A DNA stretch of 64,000 nucleotides from CALLMM01 sp964429855 (GCA_964429855.1 CAYSDM010000015.1:1-64000); one strand, 5' to 3'. Shown: positions 52,116-60,373, counted from the first letter of the stretch. Program-made: numbers and translations. The notes: generated by a model from the letters alone, not told the origin.

Positions 52116-52892
52116 TCAGGTTCGAGGATCGGCGGTCACCTGGACAATGCTCTCCGGTGAACGGTCCGGATGCCCGGTATGCACCCACAACGAGGTCATC
52201 ACCTCCCTGCCGATGGCGACTGGACTGTCTCTTCCCTCCACCTTCAGCGTCAATACATCACCGAAGGGAGTTCTACCCATCGCCTCTACCTGCGCGCCGG
52301 GTATCAGACCGATCTCATAGAGATAACTGAGAAACTCCTCGCGTTCATCCGTTATCTTTGCCACCCGCGCGCGGTCGCCGGGTTCCAGCGTGGAAAGCTG
52401 AACGGAGAGGTCTTCGCGCGTGGCATCCACCGGGTTTCCGTGCGGACAGGTCTGAGGATTGCCCATCGCCGCGGCGATCCGATCCGCGACTTCAGAGGAG
52501 ATATAGTGCTCCAGCTTGCAGGCAAGATCGTGAACGCCGTCCCAGGGAAGCTCCAGAAAATCCACCAGAAGCCGCTCAATCAGGCGGTGCTTACGCAGCA
52601 GTTCAATGGCTAACGCCTCGCCCTTTTCAGTGCAGCGCACGCCCTGATAGGGAATATGCTCCACCAGCCCCAGATCCGCCATCCGCTTCAACATCGTGGT
52701 CACCGAGGGCGGAGCCACCCCCATATACTGGGCGATCTCCCCCGTGCCAACCGTTGGAATCACGCGCTCAAGACGCCAGATGCCCTCGACATACTCTTCA
52801 ATGCTTTCGGTCAACGGGCTTTTTTCGTGGTCTCTGGCTCCTTTGGGACGGCAGGAATCCGGAACGCGAAGATGAATATCTCGGACGGACAT
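52116..52892 (-). CDS. DtxR/MntR-type iron-dependent repressor with FeoA domain
   Basis: A 258-residue metalloregulator. Residues 25-90 form the winged helix (SIEEYVEGIWRLERVI...GVAPPSVTTMLKRMADLGLV), residues 95-150 the dimerisation and metal region (LLRKHRLIERLLVDFLELPWD...CKLEHYISSEVADRI, with TCPHGNP), and residues 175-250 an SH3/FeoA domain. With bound Fe(II) or Mn(II) such proteins repress uptake genes. It heads the feo operon and so probably represses its own transcription from the promoter 45-80 bases upstream. The ATG at 52892 has GGGAG before it; about 20 residues at the start are specific to this protein. Confidence 0.9.
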   Translation of the reverse strand: MSVRDIHLRVPDSCRPKGARDHEKSPLTESIEEYVEGIWRLERVIPTVGTGEIAQYMGVAPPSVTTMLKRMADLGLVEHIPYQGVRCTEKGEALAIELLRKHRLIERLLVDFLELPWDGVHDLACKLEHYISSEVADRIAAAMGNPQTCPHGNPVDATREDLSVQLSTLEPGDRARVAKITDEREEFLSYLYEIGLIPGAQVEAMGRTPFGDVLTLKVEGRDSPVAIGREVMTSLWVHTGHPDRSPESIVQVTADPRT

Positions 52893-52943
52893 CGCTTACT
52901 CCCTTTATCCAGCAAACAGAAGACTCTCCTCTATATTCACAAT

Positions 52944-52973
52944 AGTATAACATAACTAAATTCCATATGTCAA
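52944..52973 (-). promoter_or_regulatory. Strong promoter of the repressor/feo operon
   Basis: On the minus strand, a perfect TTGACA (52973-52968) and TATACT (52949-52944) are 18 bases apart. The leader would be about 45 bases. A loose dyad TAGT...ACTA (TAGTTATGTTATACTA) overlaps the -10 box and could be part of an operator. Confidence 0.8.
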
Positions 52974-52988
52974 CGCGCTGCAAAACAT

Positions 52989-53008
52989 TTTTTAGGCGAG
53001 GCTAAAAA
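52989..53008. promoter_or_regulatory. Inverted repeat, candidate repressor operator
   Basis: TTTTTAG (52989-52995) and CTAAAAA (53002-53008) are perfect inverted arms with a 6-base centre. The core TTAGGC..GGCTAA resembles the TTAGG half-sites of DtxR-family boxes. It lies 15 bases upstream of the -35 box, so repression from here would be less direct than on the promoter itself. Confidence 0.45.
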
Positions 53009-53053
53009 CTGGATTAATGGTAATCGCCCTGCGACCAACACGGGGATTGTCGC

Positions 53054-53902
53054 TCAGGCCGGATAGACGAAGTACGCCAGTAGAAACCAGACGAAGAGCG
53101 CGCCGAGAAGACTGGCGATGAAGTTTACCAGGTCGTTGGTCATCCAGCGATAGCCGCGCCCCAGCCGAACGGGAGAGTCGGGACAGTGGATATTTCGTTC
53201 GGTCAGCGCGCCGCAGCGCAGGCAGCGATACTGCGCCTGGAAACTGCCTCCCAGAATGCTGTCTCCCAGAGCCGCAATGAAACCTGCCCAGGCGACCGCC
53301 AGCAGTTCCGGCACCTCCGGCTGCCAGAGAATATAGATCGAGCGAGGGGGCCAGGTCAGGATTCCGACCAGTCCGATGAAGAGAGAGCCGAGAAGCGCCG
53401 CCAGCAGTCCCAGCCACGAAACCGCCCCGGAGGTTCCCGGATCCACCCGGCGCAGCGTGGTCACCATCCAGGGGCTGCCGCGCTGCAGGCTTCCGATTTC
53501 GGTGGCCCAGGTATCGGCGTTGACGGCAGCAAGCGAGGCAATCGCCATCATCAGCACGGTCTCGCGATACGCGCCCAGAAAGGGGAATATGGCGGCAAGA
53601 AGGGCGGCGACTCCGCCGTTGGCAAAAACCTGCAGGGCATCGCGAGTCGAGCCTTTTGCATAGAGGGCGTTGATCCGCTCCTTCCGCTTGCGCCCCATCT
53701 GCGAAAGCAGACTGGAGGAGAGGAAAAACGCCAGCAGGGGACCGGCAAATCCGATTCCGCCAAACCCGAAGATGAGAAACCCGACGACCAGCGCGGCGAC
53801 CGCCCCGGAGAAGGAGAGCAGGCGCAGCCAGTAGGAGAAGCCGGCGACCAGCGCCGCCAGCGCGCCCCCGATCATCAGTTGTGTCAGCGAGAGAGTGGAC
53901 AA
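53054..53902 (-). CDS. DUF92 family membrane protein
   Basis: A 282-residue polytopic protein of the DUF92 (TIGR00297) family, with about seven membrane spans. Family marks include WATEIGSLQRGSPWMVTTLRRV with the conserved DTWATE motif, and GTSGAVSWLGLLAALLGS. Relatives are known as prenyl-phosphate kinases or CTP-dependent phosphotransferases in plants (VTE6/VTE5-like), so a lipid phosphorylation role is possible. The start read here is a TTG 5-6 bases after GAGGG. It is transcribed towards the dtxR-feo promoter. Confidence 0.8.
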   Translation of the reverse strand: MSTLSLTQLMIGGALAALVAGFSYWLRLLSFSGAVAALVVGFLIFGFGGIGFAGPLLAFFLSSSLLSQMGRKRKERINALYAKGSTRDALQVFANGGVAALLAAIFPFLGAYRETVLMMAIASLAAVNADTWATEIGSLQRGSPWMVTTLRRVDPGTSGAVSWLGLLAALLGSLFIGLVGILTWPPRSIYILWQPEVPELLAVAWAGFIAALGDSILGGSFQAQYRCLRCGALTERNIHCPDSPVRLGRGYRWMTNDLVNFIASLLGALFVWFLLAYFVYPA

Positions 53903-53949
53903 AAAAGCCCTCGTCCGGCGGTCGGAGGTGTAAAAACCCTCCGTTTCGC

Positions 53950-54555
53950 CTATTTTCGGGAGATAAATCGGCAGTCCGCCAGATAGTAACGCCAGAGATA
54001 GTGTTCGGCGCGGGAGATGCCGACCCGCCGGGTGGAGACGACCTGCGAGTCGGGCACAGGGTTACCTTCTGCGATCCACACCTTGCCCGGCAGGGTCAGG
54101 TCTGCGCCGTTCATCTCACCGGTCAGGCCCAGCGCCGCGCAGAGCGATCCCGGTCCCCGGCACAACCGATGCAGATCGGTGATATTTCGCCGACGCTCCA
54201 TCAGCGCGATCTCCGTGATCGGCTCCAGGGCGCGGATCAGCGCTGCCTCGCCCACTCCCTCCACCCGCGTCACGGCATTGAAACACCAGTGGAGGCCGTA
54301 AATGAGATAGAGGTAGGCGGTTCCGGGCGCGCCGAACATCGGCGCGTTGCGCGGTGTCTGCCCCCGGTAGGAGTGGCTCGCCGGATCGTCCTGCCGGTAA
54401 GCCTCCGTCTCCACAATGCGCCCCGCCCCGATTCCCTCCGGCGTTACGTGGATCAGGATGCGCCCCAGCAGTTCACGCGCCACCCGGGTCGTCTCGCGAT
54501 CATAGAAGGCACGCGGCATCGGCTCGCCGAAGGCGTGAATTTGCGGATTCTGCAT
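53950..54555 (-). CDS. DNA-3-methyladenine glycosylase (AAG/MPG family)
   Basis: A 201-residue base-excision enzyme of the mammalian-type alkyladenine glycosylase family. Markers are LARELLGRILIHV-like opening (VARELLGRILIH), the catalytic ETEAYRQDDPASHSYRG with the water-activating glutamate, PMFGAPGTAYLYLIYGLHWC and the closing region WYAS-like RAEHYLWRYYLA. It removes alkylated or deaminated purines. It starts 6 bases downstream of the Gfo/Idh/MocA gene and shares its transcript. Confidence 0.93.
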   Translation of the reverse strand: MQNPQIHAFGEPMPRAFYDRETTRVARELLGRILIHVTPEGIGAGRIVETEAYRQDDPASHSYRGQTPRNAPMFGAPGTAYLYLIYGLHWCFNAVTRVEGVGEAALIRALEPITEIALMERRRNITDLHRLCRGPGSLCAALGLTGEMNGADLTLPGKVWIAEGNPVPDSQVVSTRRVGISRAEHYLWRYYLADCRFISRK

Positions 54556-54561
54556 ACGCCG

Positions 54562-55851
54562 TCAGAGCGGGTACTTCCAGGGAGCGCGGTAGGGGCGGCT
54601 CAGAAGGCGGTTGGCGGCAGGATCGCCGACGATCTGCTCCTTCTCCCCATCCCACTGCACGCTTCTCCCCGCCTTCAGCGCCAGCATACCCAGCAGCGCC
54701 ATATTGGTGGAGCGATGCCCGATCTCGATATCGCAGACCGGCAGCCGGTCGGTTTTGATACCCGCCAGAAAATCCGCCCAGAGTTCGCGAATGTTCTGGT
54801 CATCGGGACGATTCAGCTTCGGCTCCTCGTGCAGAACCGGCTGACCGCGGCGGGCGGGATAGAAGGTCCAGCCGTCCTGCCAGCCCATGTGGAACGTGCC
54901 CTCCGTGCCGTAGAAGTAACAGCCGATGTTGTGCTTCTCTGCCTCGTTCGCGGCATAGAGCCGGTGCTCCCAGACGGCGGTAAACGTCTCGAACTCGAAC
55001 GTGGCGACCTGCGTATCCGGCGCATCGGTATTATCGCGCAGAATGTGCCGTCCCCCGCTGGAGAAGACCCGCTTCGGATACTTCTCTTCCGTCCACCAGA
55101 GAATCTGATCCATCCAATGGATACCCCAGTCCCCCAGTTGTCCGTTGGCATAGTCGAGAAACTGGCGAAAGCCCCGCGGATGAATGCGCGTATTGTAGGG
55201 ACGGAGCGGCGCGGGACCGCACCACATATCCCAGTCCAGCCCTTTCGGCGGCTCGGTATCGGGCGTTGGTCTTCCGGGGCCGCCTCCGTAGTGGACGAAC
55301 GCGCGCACCATGCCGATCCTGCCAACCTTGCCGGAGCGCAGAAACGCCATGCCGCTGACGTTGTGCGGGGAGACGCGCCGATGTGTGCCGACCTGCACGA
55401 TTCGTCCGGTCTCCCGCGCCGCCTTCACCATGGCGCGCCCTTCCCGGATTGTATGTCCGATGGGCTTTTCGACGTAGACATGTGCTCCCGCCTTCACCGC
55501 TGCAATGGTGATGAGCGGATGCCAGTGGTCGGGCGTGGCGACGATGACGATCTCCGGTTTCTCGGCGGAGAGCAGCTCACGGTAGTCGCGGTAACGCTTC
55601 GGGCGGTCCCCCGTCAACCGCTCCACTTCGGCGGCGGCGGGATCGAGCAGATTCTGATCCACGTCACAGAGCGCGACAACCTTCGATTCCCCGGCTTCGA
55701 TGGCGCATCGGAGGATATTCATCCCCCACCATCCAGACCCGATCAGCGCGGTTTTATACTTGCGGGCGACTCCTTGCGCCCCCAGAAGCGGCATCGCGGA
55801 AAAGGTCATGCTGGCGGCTCCCGCTCCCTTCAGAAAATCTCGACGATTCAT
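54562..55851 (-). CDS. Tat-exported Gfo/Idh/MocA family oxidoreductase
   Basis: A 429-residue NAD(P)-dependent oxidoreductase with a twin-arginine signal (NRRDFLKGAGAAS) at the start. The dinucleotide site is ALIGSGWWGMNIL near residue 35, then VVALCDVDQN, and the catalytic lysine is in YVEKPIGHT near residue 127. Secreted members in planctomycete-like genomes oxidise or isomerise sugars. The substrate is unknown. It is the second gene after the HHH protein, two bases downstream. Confidence 0.9.
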   Translation of the reverse strand: MNRRDFLKGAGAASMTFSAMPLLGAQGVARKYKTALIGSGWWGMNILRCAIEAGESKVVALCDVDQNLLDPAAAEVERLTGDRPKRYRDYRELLSAEKPEIVIVATPDHWHPLITIAAVKAGAHVYVEKPIGHTIREGRAMVKAARETGRIVQVGTHRRVSPHNVSGMAFLRSGKVGRIGMVRAFVHYGGGPGRPTPDTEPPKGLDWDMWCGPAPLRPYNTRIHPRGFRQFLDYANGQLGDWGIHWMDQILWWTEEKYPKRVFSSGGRHILRDNTDAPDTQVATFEFETFTAVWEHRLYAANEAEKHNIGCYFYGTEGTFHMGWQDGWTFYPARRGQPVLHEEPKLNRPDDQNIRELWADFLAGIKTDRLPVCDIEIGHRSTNMALLGMLALKAGRSVQWDGEKEQIVGDPAANRLLSRPYRAPWKYPL

Positions 55852-55852
55852 C

Positions 55853-56332
55853 TCACTCCGCTGCGCTCGTCTGTCTATGATAGTCCAGAGCGGCGCGAAG
55901 AATCTGCGCCCGGTCGTTTGCGTTCACGTTCGGCAGCCCCTCCAGCCCGTGCGCTATCGCCGCCGGAAGGTCTTCCGGCGCAGAGACTCCCCGCTCCCGC
56001 GCCAGAATCCGCGCCAGACGCGGCGTCAATCCGGGCAGCCGCAGCAGCCGCTGAATGCCGGGGGAGACCTGCCCTTTGAGCCGTTCATAGAGGGGAACCG
56101 TCCCGGTGGCAAGTATCTCCTCGATCTTGTCGGCGATGATCTCCCCGATACCGGGCAGCGTCGCCAGTTCGCCGCGCGCCGCGATGGAAGCCGCCGGCTC
56201 CTTCAGGGACAGCAGGGTCTCCGCCGCCTTCCAGTAGGAGCGTATCTTGAAGGCGTTCTCCTCCTGATAGTCCATCATGTCGCCGATCTGCAGGAAGATT
56301 TCCGCGATCCGGGCGTTATCCATCGGTTCCAT
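55853..56332 (-). CDS. PolX-like N-terminal HhH domain as a free-standing protein
   Basis: A 159-residue protein equal to the N-terminal 8-kDa plus helix-hairpin-helix part of bacterial family X DNA polymerases. It opens NARIAEIFLQIGDMMDYQEENAFKIRSYWKAA; the HhH hairpins are ELATLPGIGEIIADKI near residue 55 and RLPGLTPRLARIL near 98. The polymerase palm and the PHP domain are missing; the protein ends after a third helical unit. It could bind gapped DNA or be a remnant of a longer gene. CGGAGG precedes the ATG by 9 bases. Confidence 0.8.
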   Translation of the reverse strand: MEPMDNARIAEIFLQIGDMMDYQEENAFKIRSYWKAAETLLSLKEPAASIAARGELATLPGIGEIIADKIEEILATGTVPLYERLKGQVSPGIQRLLRLPGLTPRLARILARERGVSAPEDLPAAIAHGLEGLPNVNANDRAQILRAALDYHRQTSAAE

Positions 56333-56365
56333 CGCATCCGCCTCCGGGCAATGCGTGAATGGGGG

Positions 56366-57280
56366 CTACTTCAGGTGCCGCGCATACCAGTCGAGAGTGC
56401 GCTGCCACGCCAGTTTCGATGCCTCCGCATGGTACATCTCGCGGGTGTCGTTATTGAAAGCGTGGTTGGCTCCCTTGTAGATATGAATTTCGGCGACGGC
56501 GCTGCGCTTTTTGAGTTCGTCCCGATACGCCTCCACATCCGCCACCGGTATGCCTCGATCCAGCGAGCCGAAATGCCCCAGCAGAGGCGTCTTCACCTTT
56601 TCGACCACCTCCATGGGAGCGTTGGGCTTCTTCTGCCGGTCGGCGTTGGCAGCCAGCCGGATGCGGCCGTAGTAGGCGACGCAGGCATCCAGCGGCATCC
56701 TGCCATCCTGCGCGGGGGACATCGCCGCCGACAGCATGGCAAAGTAGCCGCCCCAGCAGAAGCCGACCAGCCCGATCTTCGGCGTGTTGTCGCTGCGACC
56801 GCGAAGGTAGGCGGCGGCGCTGCGAATGTCCTGCAGCACCTGTTCATCGGCAATCTTGCCGACAAACTCCATCAGGGGCGGACCGAAACCTTCCGGCGGC
56901 TTGCCCTCGCGCGTGAAGAAGTTCACCGCCAGCCCGTTATAGCCTGCGCGCGCCAGCCGGCAGGCGATATCCTTGATGTGATCGTTCACGCCGAATATCT
57001 CCTGCACGACGATGACGCCGGGACGACGCCCCTCGCCTTTCGGGCGGCAGAGAAACGCCTCGATGGTATCATTGCCGCTCTTGAAGGTTACGTTCTCGTG
57101 AACCAGATTCGAATCGTTGAGCGCGCCGGGCGTCTTATCCTGTCCCAGCGCGCCCGTACTTGCCGCCGCCGCAACCGCTGCGCTGGCTCCCACCTTGCCC
57201 AGAAACCGCCGCCGGGACATGCGATCCAATTCGGGATCGAGGGCGGGGTCCATATTCGGATCATGCTCCTGCTGGCTCAT
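56366..57280 (-). CDS. Tat-exported dienelactone hydrolase family protein
   Basis: A 304-residue alpha/beta hydrolase. A twin-arginine signal (SRRRFLGKVGASAAV) is near residue 23. The catalytic cysteine is in GLVGFCWGGYFAM near residue 163, the aspartate in HFGSLDRGIP near 218, and the histidine in KGANHAFNNDTR near 270. Dienelactone hydrolases open lactones from chloroaromatic decay, but most homologues are general esterases. Its ribosome site GGGAGG overlaps the end of a 44-residue ORF just upstream, so its translation may depend on that ORF. Confidence 0.88.
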   Translation of the reverse strand: MSQQEHDPNMDPALDPELDRMSRRRFLGKVGASAAVAAAASTGALGQDKTPGALNDSNLVHENVTFKSGNDTIEAFLCRPKGEGRRPGVIVVQEIFGVNDHIKDIACRLARAGYNGLAVNFFTREGKPPEGFGPPLMEFVGKIADEQVLQDIRSAAAYLRGRSDNTPKIGLVGFCWGGYFAMLSAAMSPAQDGRMPLDACVAYYGRIRLAANADRQKKPNAPMEVVEKVKTPLLGHFGSLDRGIPVADVEAYRDELKKRSAVAEIHIYKGANHAFNNDTREMYHAEASKLAWQRTLDWYARHLK

Positions 57281-57284
57281 CGTC

Positions 57285-57419
57285 TTACCTCCCTGTGGAT
57301 ATATGGTAACGGCGCATGGTTTTCATCGTCTCCCGCGATAGAAGCGGAAGTCGCGCTTCCATCCCCAGGAGAGACAGCGCCGCGCAGCCTCCAAGAAAAT
57401 CGCGCCTGGACTGTAACAT
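57285..57419 (-). CDS. 44-residue ORF consisting of a Tat signal peptide
   Basis: An ATG at 57419 with GGGAGA 8 bases upstream opens a 44-codon frame ending TAA at 57285. Its beginning, LQSRRDFLGGCAALSLLG, is a complete twin-arginine signal; the rest (EARLPLLSRETMKTMRRYH) is short and basic. It is most simply the 5' remnant of a Tat-exported protein, or a leader peptide whose stop lies inside the ribosome site of the hydrolase gene and couples their translation. Confidence 0.55.
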   Translation of the reverse strand: MLQSRRDFLGGCAALSLLGMEARLPLLSRETMKTMRRYHISTGR

Positions 57420-57440
57420 CGCTTCTCTCCCGGTGAAATG

Positions 57441-58358
57441 TTATCCCCGTTTCGACATCTCCGCCGGGGTTCCCTGCCATACGACGTGGGCGAACAGATC
57501 CTCGTAGAGCCTGCCCGGCAGCGCCACGCTCACCGGACAGACTAATCCGATCTTTGCACACTGCTCTCTCACCCGCGACAGAACAAGCTCATCCTCGTAC
57601 CGGCGCGACACATGGTAGAGTCCCAGCCGTCCCACCTCTGCCGCCTGCGCGATCTCCAGCACCTCCTCCAGGCAGGAATGAGGGTGTCCGCGCTCCTCCA
57701 TCTCCTCCTTCTCCGCCTCCTCCAGAAAGGTACACTCATGCATCAGCACCCGGCTGCCGCGAAAGCAGGCGGGATCGAGCGGCATGGTGTCTCCGGTGAT
57801 CGTGAAGAGGATGTCCTCCATCGTCTCAGTGATATAGGCGCGCCCCTTCTGGATACGCAGGGCATCCAGTTCCTGCTGCGGAAGCTCTCGAAACTCCCGC
57901 TTCACCTTGTCCACCTGTCGAACAATCTGATACCCAAGGCTGCGCGGGCGACCGGTACCGGCGGGCGGATAGTGATTCGTCTCGAAACCGCGCAGAAAGT
58001 GGCGATCCGGCTCAACGGCAAGCGTTTCGCCCACTCCCAGCGGATGCCAGCGGACTTTTCCGGTGGAACGCGAATCGAAATGGGTCAGGAAGCTGGCAAA
58101 GGCGCGCGCGGAGCCGCTGCCTTCGGGATAGACCGCCGTGAAGTCGCCTGCGCCGCCGCGCAGGTTCAGAAGCTGCATCAGTCCGGCGCAGTGATCGCGG
58201 TGGGTGTGCGTGATGGCTGCGAGCCGAATCTTATGGATTCGGCTGTCGAGCAGAGCCGTCACGCCGTCTCCGGCATCGAACAGGATGCGGTGAGTCTCAT
58301 CGAAGACCCATGTGGAGATCAGCGGCGTGGAGAACAGGGTGATCTGCGGCGGGTTCAT
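57441..58358 (-). CDS. RNase Z-like metallo-beta-lactamase fold hydrolase 2
   Basis: A 305-residue protein. The metal motif is AAITHTHRDHCAGLMQLL near residue 52; later ligands are probably in LFTITGDTMPLD and VLMHECTFLEE. The layout is like the enzyme at 24.7-25.7 kb but similarity is low outside the motifs. Either could be the tRNA-processing RNase Z; the presence of both in one genome leaves the role of each open. It starts 13 bases after recO ends on the same strand. Confidence 0.8.
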   Translation of the reverse strand: MNPPQITLFSTPLISTWVFDETHRILFDAGDGVTALLDSRIHKIRLAAITHTHRDHCAGLMQLLNLRGGAGDFTAVYPEGSGSARAFASFLTHFDSRSTGKVRWHPLGVGETLAVEPDRHFLRGFETNHYPPAGTGRPRSLGYQIVRQVDKVKREFRELPQQELDALRIQKGRAYITETMEDILFTITGDTMPLDPACFRGSRVLMHECTFLEEAEKEEMEERGHPHSCLEEVLEIAQAAEVGRLGLYHVSRRYEDELVLSRVREQCAKIGLVCPVSVALPGRLYEDLFAHVVWQGTPAEMSKRG

Positions 58359-58371
58359 AGAAGGGTTCTAC

Positions 58372-59154
58372 TCAACTTCTGGAGGCGTTATGCTGCCGGG
58401 ATGACTGAACGCGCAGCGAATCCAGAAACTCCGCGCTCTTCAGATCGCGTTCCACGCGGTAGCGCACATACCAGCGCAGGCAGCGGGCGGTCTCTGCAGA
58501 AGTAACCGGCGCAGGCGCCAGATCAAGCAGGGTCTCCGGTTCAGCGGAAGCCAGTGCCCGCAGGAAGGTAATCGTCTCCGCATGAAGGGCAATCGCGTCT
58601 TGAGAACTGAACCGGCATCCGCTGCACAATACGCCTCCAAGCGACGGGCTGAACGCATTGTGCCGTCGCTGCAGGGCGCTGCCGCAGCGCACGCACTCCT
58701 CCAACTGCGGCATATAGCCCCGTTCGGCGAGAAGGCGCAGTTCGTAGGCATGAACGATCACATCGGGACGCTCCTGCGCTCGCTGCAGCAGGTAGAGCGC
58801 GGAGAGCAGCAGATCGAAGACCTCCGGGTTCGGTTCGCGCTCCTCGATCATGCGGTCGGTCAACTCACACAGATAGGTCGCCCGCGCCAGCAGTTCCAGA
58901 TCGCCGCGCAGGGTCGGGAAAGAGGCGGCCACCTGGCACTGCGAGACGAGATCGAGGCTTTTGCCGACCGCAAGCTGCATCTGCGAATGGGTGAACAACT
59001 CCGTCGCGCCGCTCAGTTTGCTTCCAGCGCGGCGCGCCCCCTTCGCAACGGCGTTCAGCTTGCCCTTTTCGCGCGTCAGCAGGGTGACGATCTTATCCGT
59101 CTCCCCCAGATGGATTCGGTGCAGGACGATGGCATCCGCATTATAGACAGGCAT
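58372..59154 (-). CDS. recO: DNA repair protein RecO
   Basis: A 260-residue RecO, which loads RecA on gaps with RecF and RecR and anneals single strands. The OB-fold start is VYNADAIVLHRIHLGETDKIV, followed by GKLNAVAKGARRAGSKLSGA. The helical part has ATYLCELTDRMIEE. A four-cysteine zinc site is present: CVRCG near residue 157 and CSGC near 180. All family parts are present at standard length. Confidence 0.95.
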   Translation of the reverse strand: MPVYNADAIVLHRIHLGETDKIVTLLTREKGKLNAVAKGARRAGSKLSGATELFTHSQMQLAVGKSLDLVSQCQVAASFPTLRGDLELLARATYLCELTDRMIEEREPNPEVFDLLLSALYLLQRAQERPDVIVHAYELRLLAERGYMPQLEECVRCGSALQRRHNAFSPSLGGVLCSGCRFSSQDAIALHAETITFLRALASAEPETLLDLAPAPVTSAETARCLRWYVRYRVERDLKSAEFLDSLRVQSSRQHNASRS

Positions 59155-59160
59155 TCGCGC

Positions 59161-59694
59161 TTAAAACTTCATTCCGACCAGAATGGAAAGACCATCCGTG
59201 CGGACACTCCCGACCTTGCTCACAAAGTCGTACTGTCCCTCCAGAAAGAGGCGGCTGGTCAGGTCCACCCCGGCAAGCAGTCGAAAACCGAATCGCGAGG
59301 CGGTTCCGCCGCCCTTCGTATGCACCGTCCACAGACCGATGCCCGCGCCCAGATAGAGCGGGCTGCGCACCGCCAGCGACGGCTGCCAGACCTGAATCAG
59401 GGTGATCGGCAGGATGGAGTTGGAGCCGCTGAACGCATAATCTATGCCGACCCGCGTCTTGCCGACAATGCCCAGGCCAAAGAGCGGCAGGTCCAGGTCC
59501 GCCCCGATCTTCACCCAGGCATCGTCCGACACATCTTTGAGGGAACGGCTGTCCGGCGCGAAGACTCCCGCCTTCACCCGGAACTTCGGAATGATATCCT
59601 GCGCGCTCGCCGGCGCGCCGCCGACTGCGCTCAGGACGCAGACCGCCGCCAGCAGACAGATCGCGCTTCCAGTAAACCGCTTGATTGACAGCAC
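59161..59694 (-). CDS. Small outer-membrane beta-barrel-like protein 1
   Basis: A 177-residue exported protein with a signal peptide (ICLLAAVCVLSAVGGAPASAQD). The mature part shows alternating strands such as RVKAGVFAPDSRSLKD, LDLPLFGLGIVGKTRVGIDY, GFRLLAGVDLTSRLFLEGQY and ends in LSILVGMKF with a terminal phenylalanine, the usual barrel-assembly signal. It resembles the next protein in design (a KAG-FxP opening and GVD-T---F-E--Y near the end), so they are paralogues. The function is unknown. Confidence 0.75.
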   Translation of the reverse strand: MLSIKRFTGSAICLLAAVCVLSAVGGAPASAQDIIPKFRVKAGVFAPDSRSLKDVSDDAWVKIGADLDLPLFGLGIVGKTRVGIDYAFSGSNSILPITLIQVWQPSLAVRSPLYLGAGIGLWTVHTKGGGTASRFGFRLLAGVDLTSRLFLEGQYDFVSKVGSVRTDGLSILVGMKF

Positions 59695-59724
59695 GAAGGC
59701 GCTCCTTCCTCTTCTGATGAAGAG

Positions 59725-59789
59725 AGAAGACAGAATCCAGAGGACAGACAGAGTTTTATATCTCTGCCGTCCTCTCTCTCCTGTCTTCT
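59725..59789. repeat. Long imperfect inverted repeat between the two barrel genes
   Basis: The arms AGAAGACAG, AGAGGAC and CAGAG (59725-59753) pair with CTCTG, GTCCTCT and CTGTCTTCT (59762-59789) around the loop TTTTATAT. It would form a long hairpin in the transcript between the two barrel genes, possibly for processing or termination. Confidence 0.6.
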
Positions 59790-59809
59790 GACTTCTGTCG
59801 CGTTCGGAT

Positions 59810-60373
59810 TTAGAAGCGATAACCCAGATAGGTGGTCAGACCGTCCACGCGGACGCCGGAGCCGAGGTTATCGCTGAAGCCGCTCACATAGTCGTAGTTC
59901 AGTTCAAAGAAGATTTGCTGCGTAATGTCCACCCCGGCGATAAACTTCACGCCCGGCTGCGTGGTTCCGCCGAGGAACGGGGTATTGATGAAATAGATGC
60001 CGCCGCCGATACCGCCATAGACACGGAATCGGGCCTCCGGCGGGGTGATCGTCCAGAGCAGTTTCGCTGTCAGGGGGAGAACAAACACCATTCTGCCGCC
60101 ATGGTCGCGCCAGGCGATCTCTGCGCCGAAAACAACCTCTCCATTGAGCAGGCGATGACGGAAACGGGGATTGTAATCCGCTCCAGCCGCCCAGAAGACG
60201 CTGCTGGCCTGGTTCTTCAGCGAGCCATGTGTGGGGAAGAACGTGCCAGCCTTCACGGATATCCCTTTGGTCGCCACCGGCTCTACGTCCTGGGCACGCG
60301 CCACTCCCGCAACGCAGAGCAACATCGCGGTGAAGGCGACTGCCTTCCATAAAGACCGCTGCATTGCTTTCAC
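59810..60373 (-). CDS. Small outer-membrane beta-barrel-like protein 2
   Basis: A 187-residue exported protein. The GTG at 60373 is chosen because AGGAGG lies 9 bases upstream; the ATG three codons later is an alternative. The signal peptide ends AGVARAQD. Strand-like segments include ISVKAGTFFPTHGS, FRVYGGIGGGIYFI, VKFIAGVDITQQIFFELNYDY and the terminal TTYLGYRF, again with a final phenylalanine. The repeated pattern matches the neighbouring paralogue. It is transcribed from a strong promoter about 120 bases upstream. Confidence 0.75.
   Translation of the reverse strand: MKAMQRSLWKAVAFTAMLLCVAGVARAQDVEPVATKGISVKAGTFFPTHGSLKNQASSVFWAAGADYNPRFRHRLLNGEVVFGAEIAWRDHGGRMVFVLPLTAKLLWTITPPEARFRVYGGIGGGIYFINTPFLGGTTQPGVKFIAGVDITQQIFFELNYDYVSGFSDNLGSGVRVDGLTTYLGYRF

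Noticed and set aside
52989..53008. The TTTTTAG/CTAAAAA dyad as a terminator for the DUF92 gene
   Set aside because: The stem is A/T-only and weak with no following T-run in the needed direction, so an operator is more likely.
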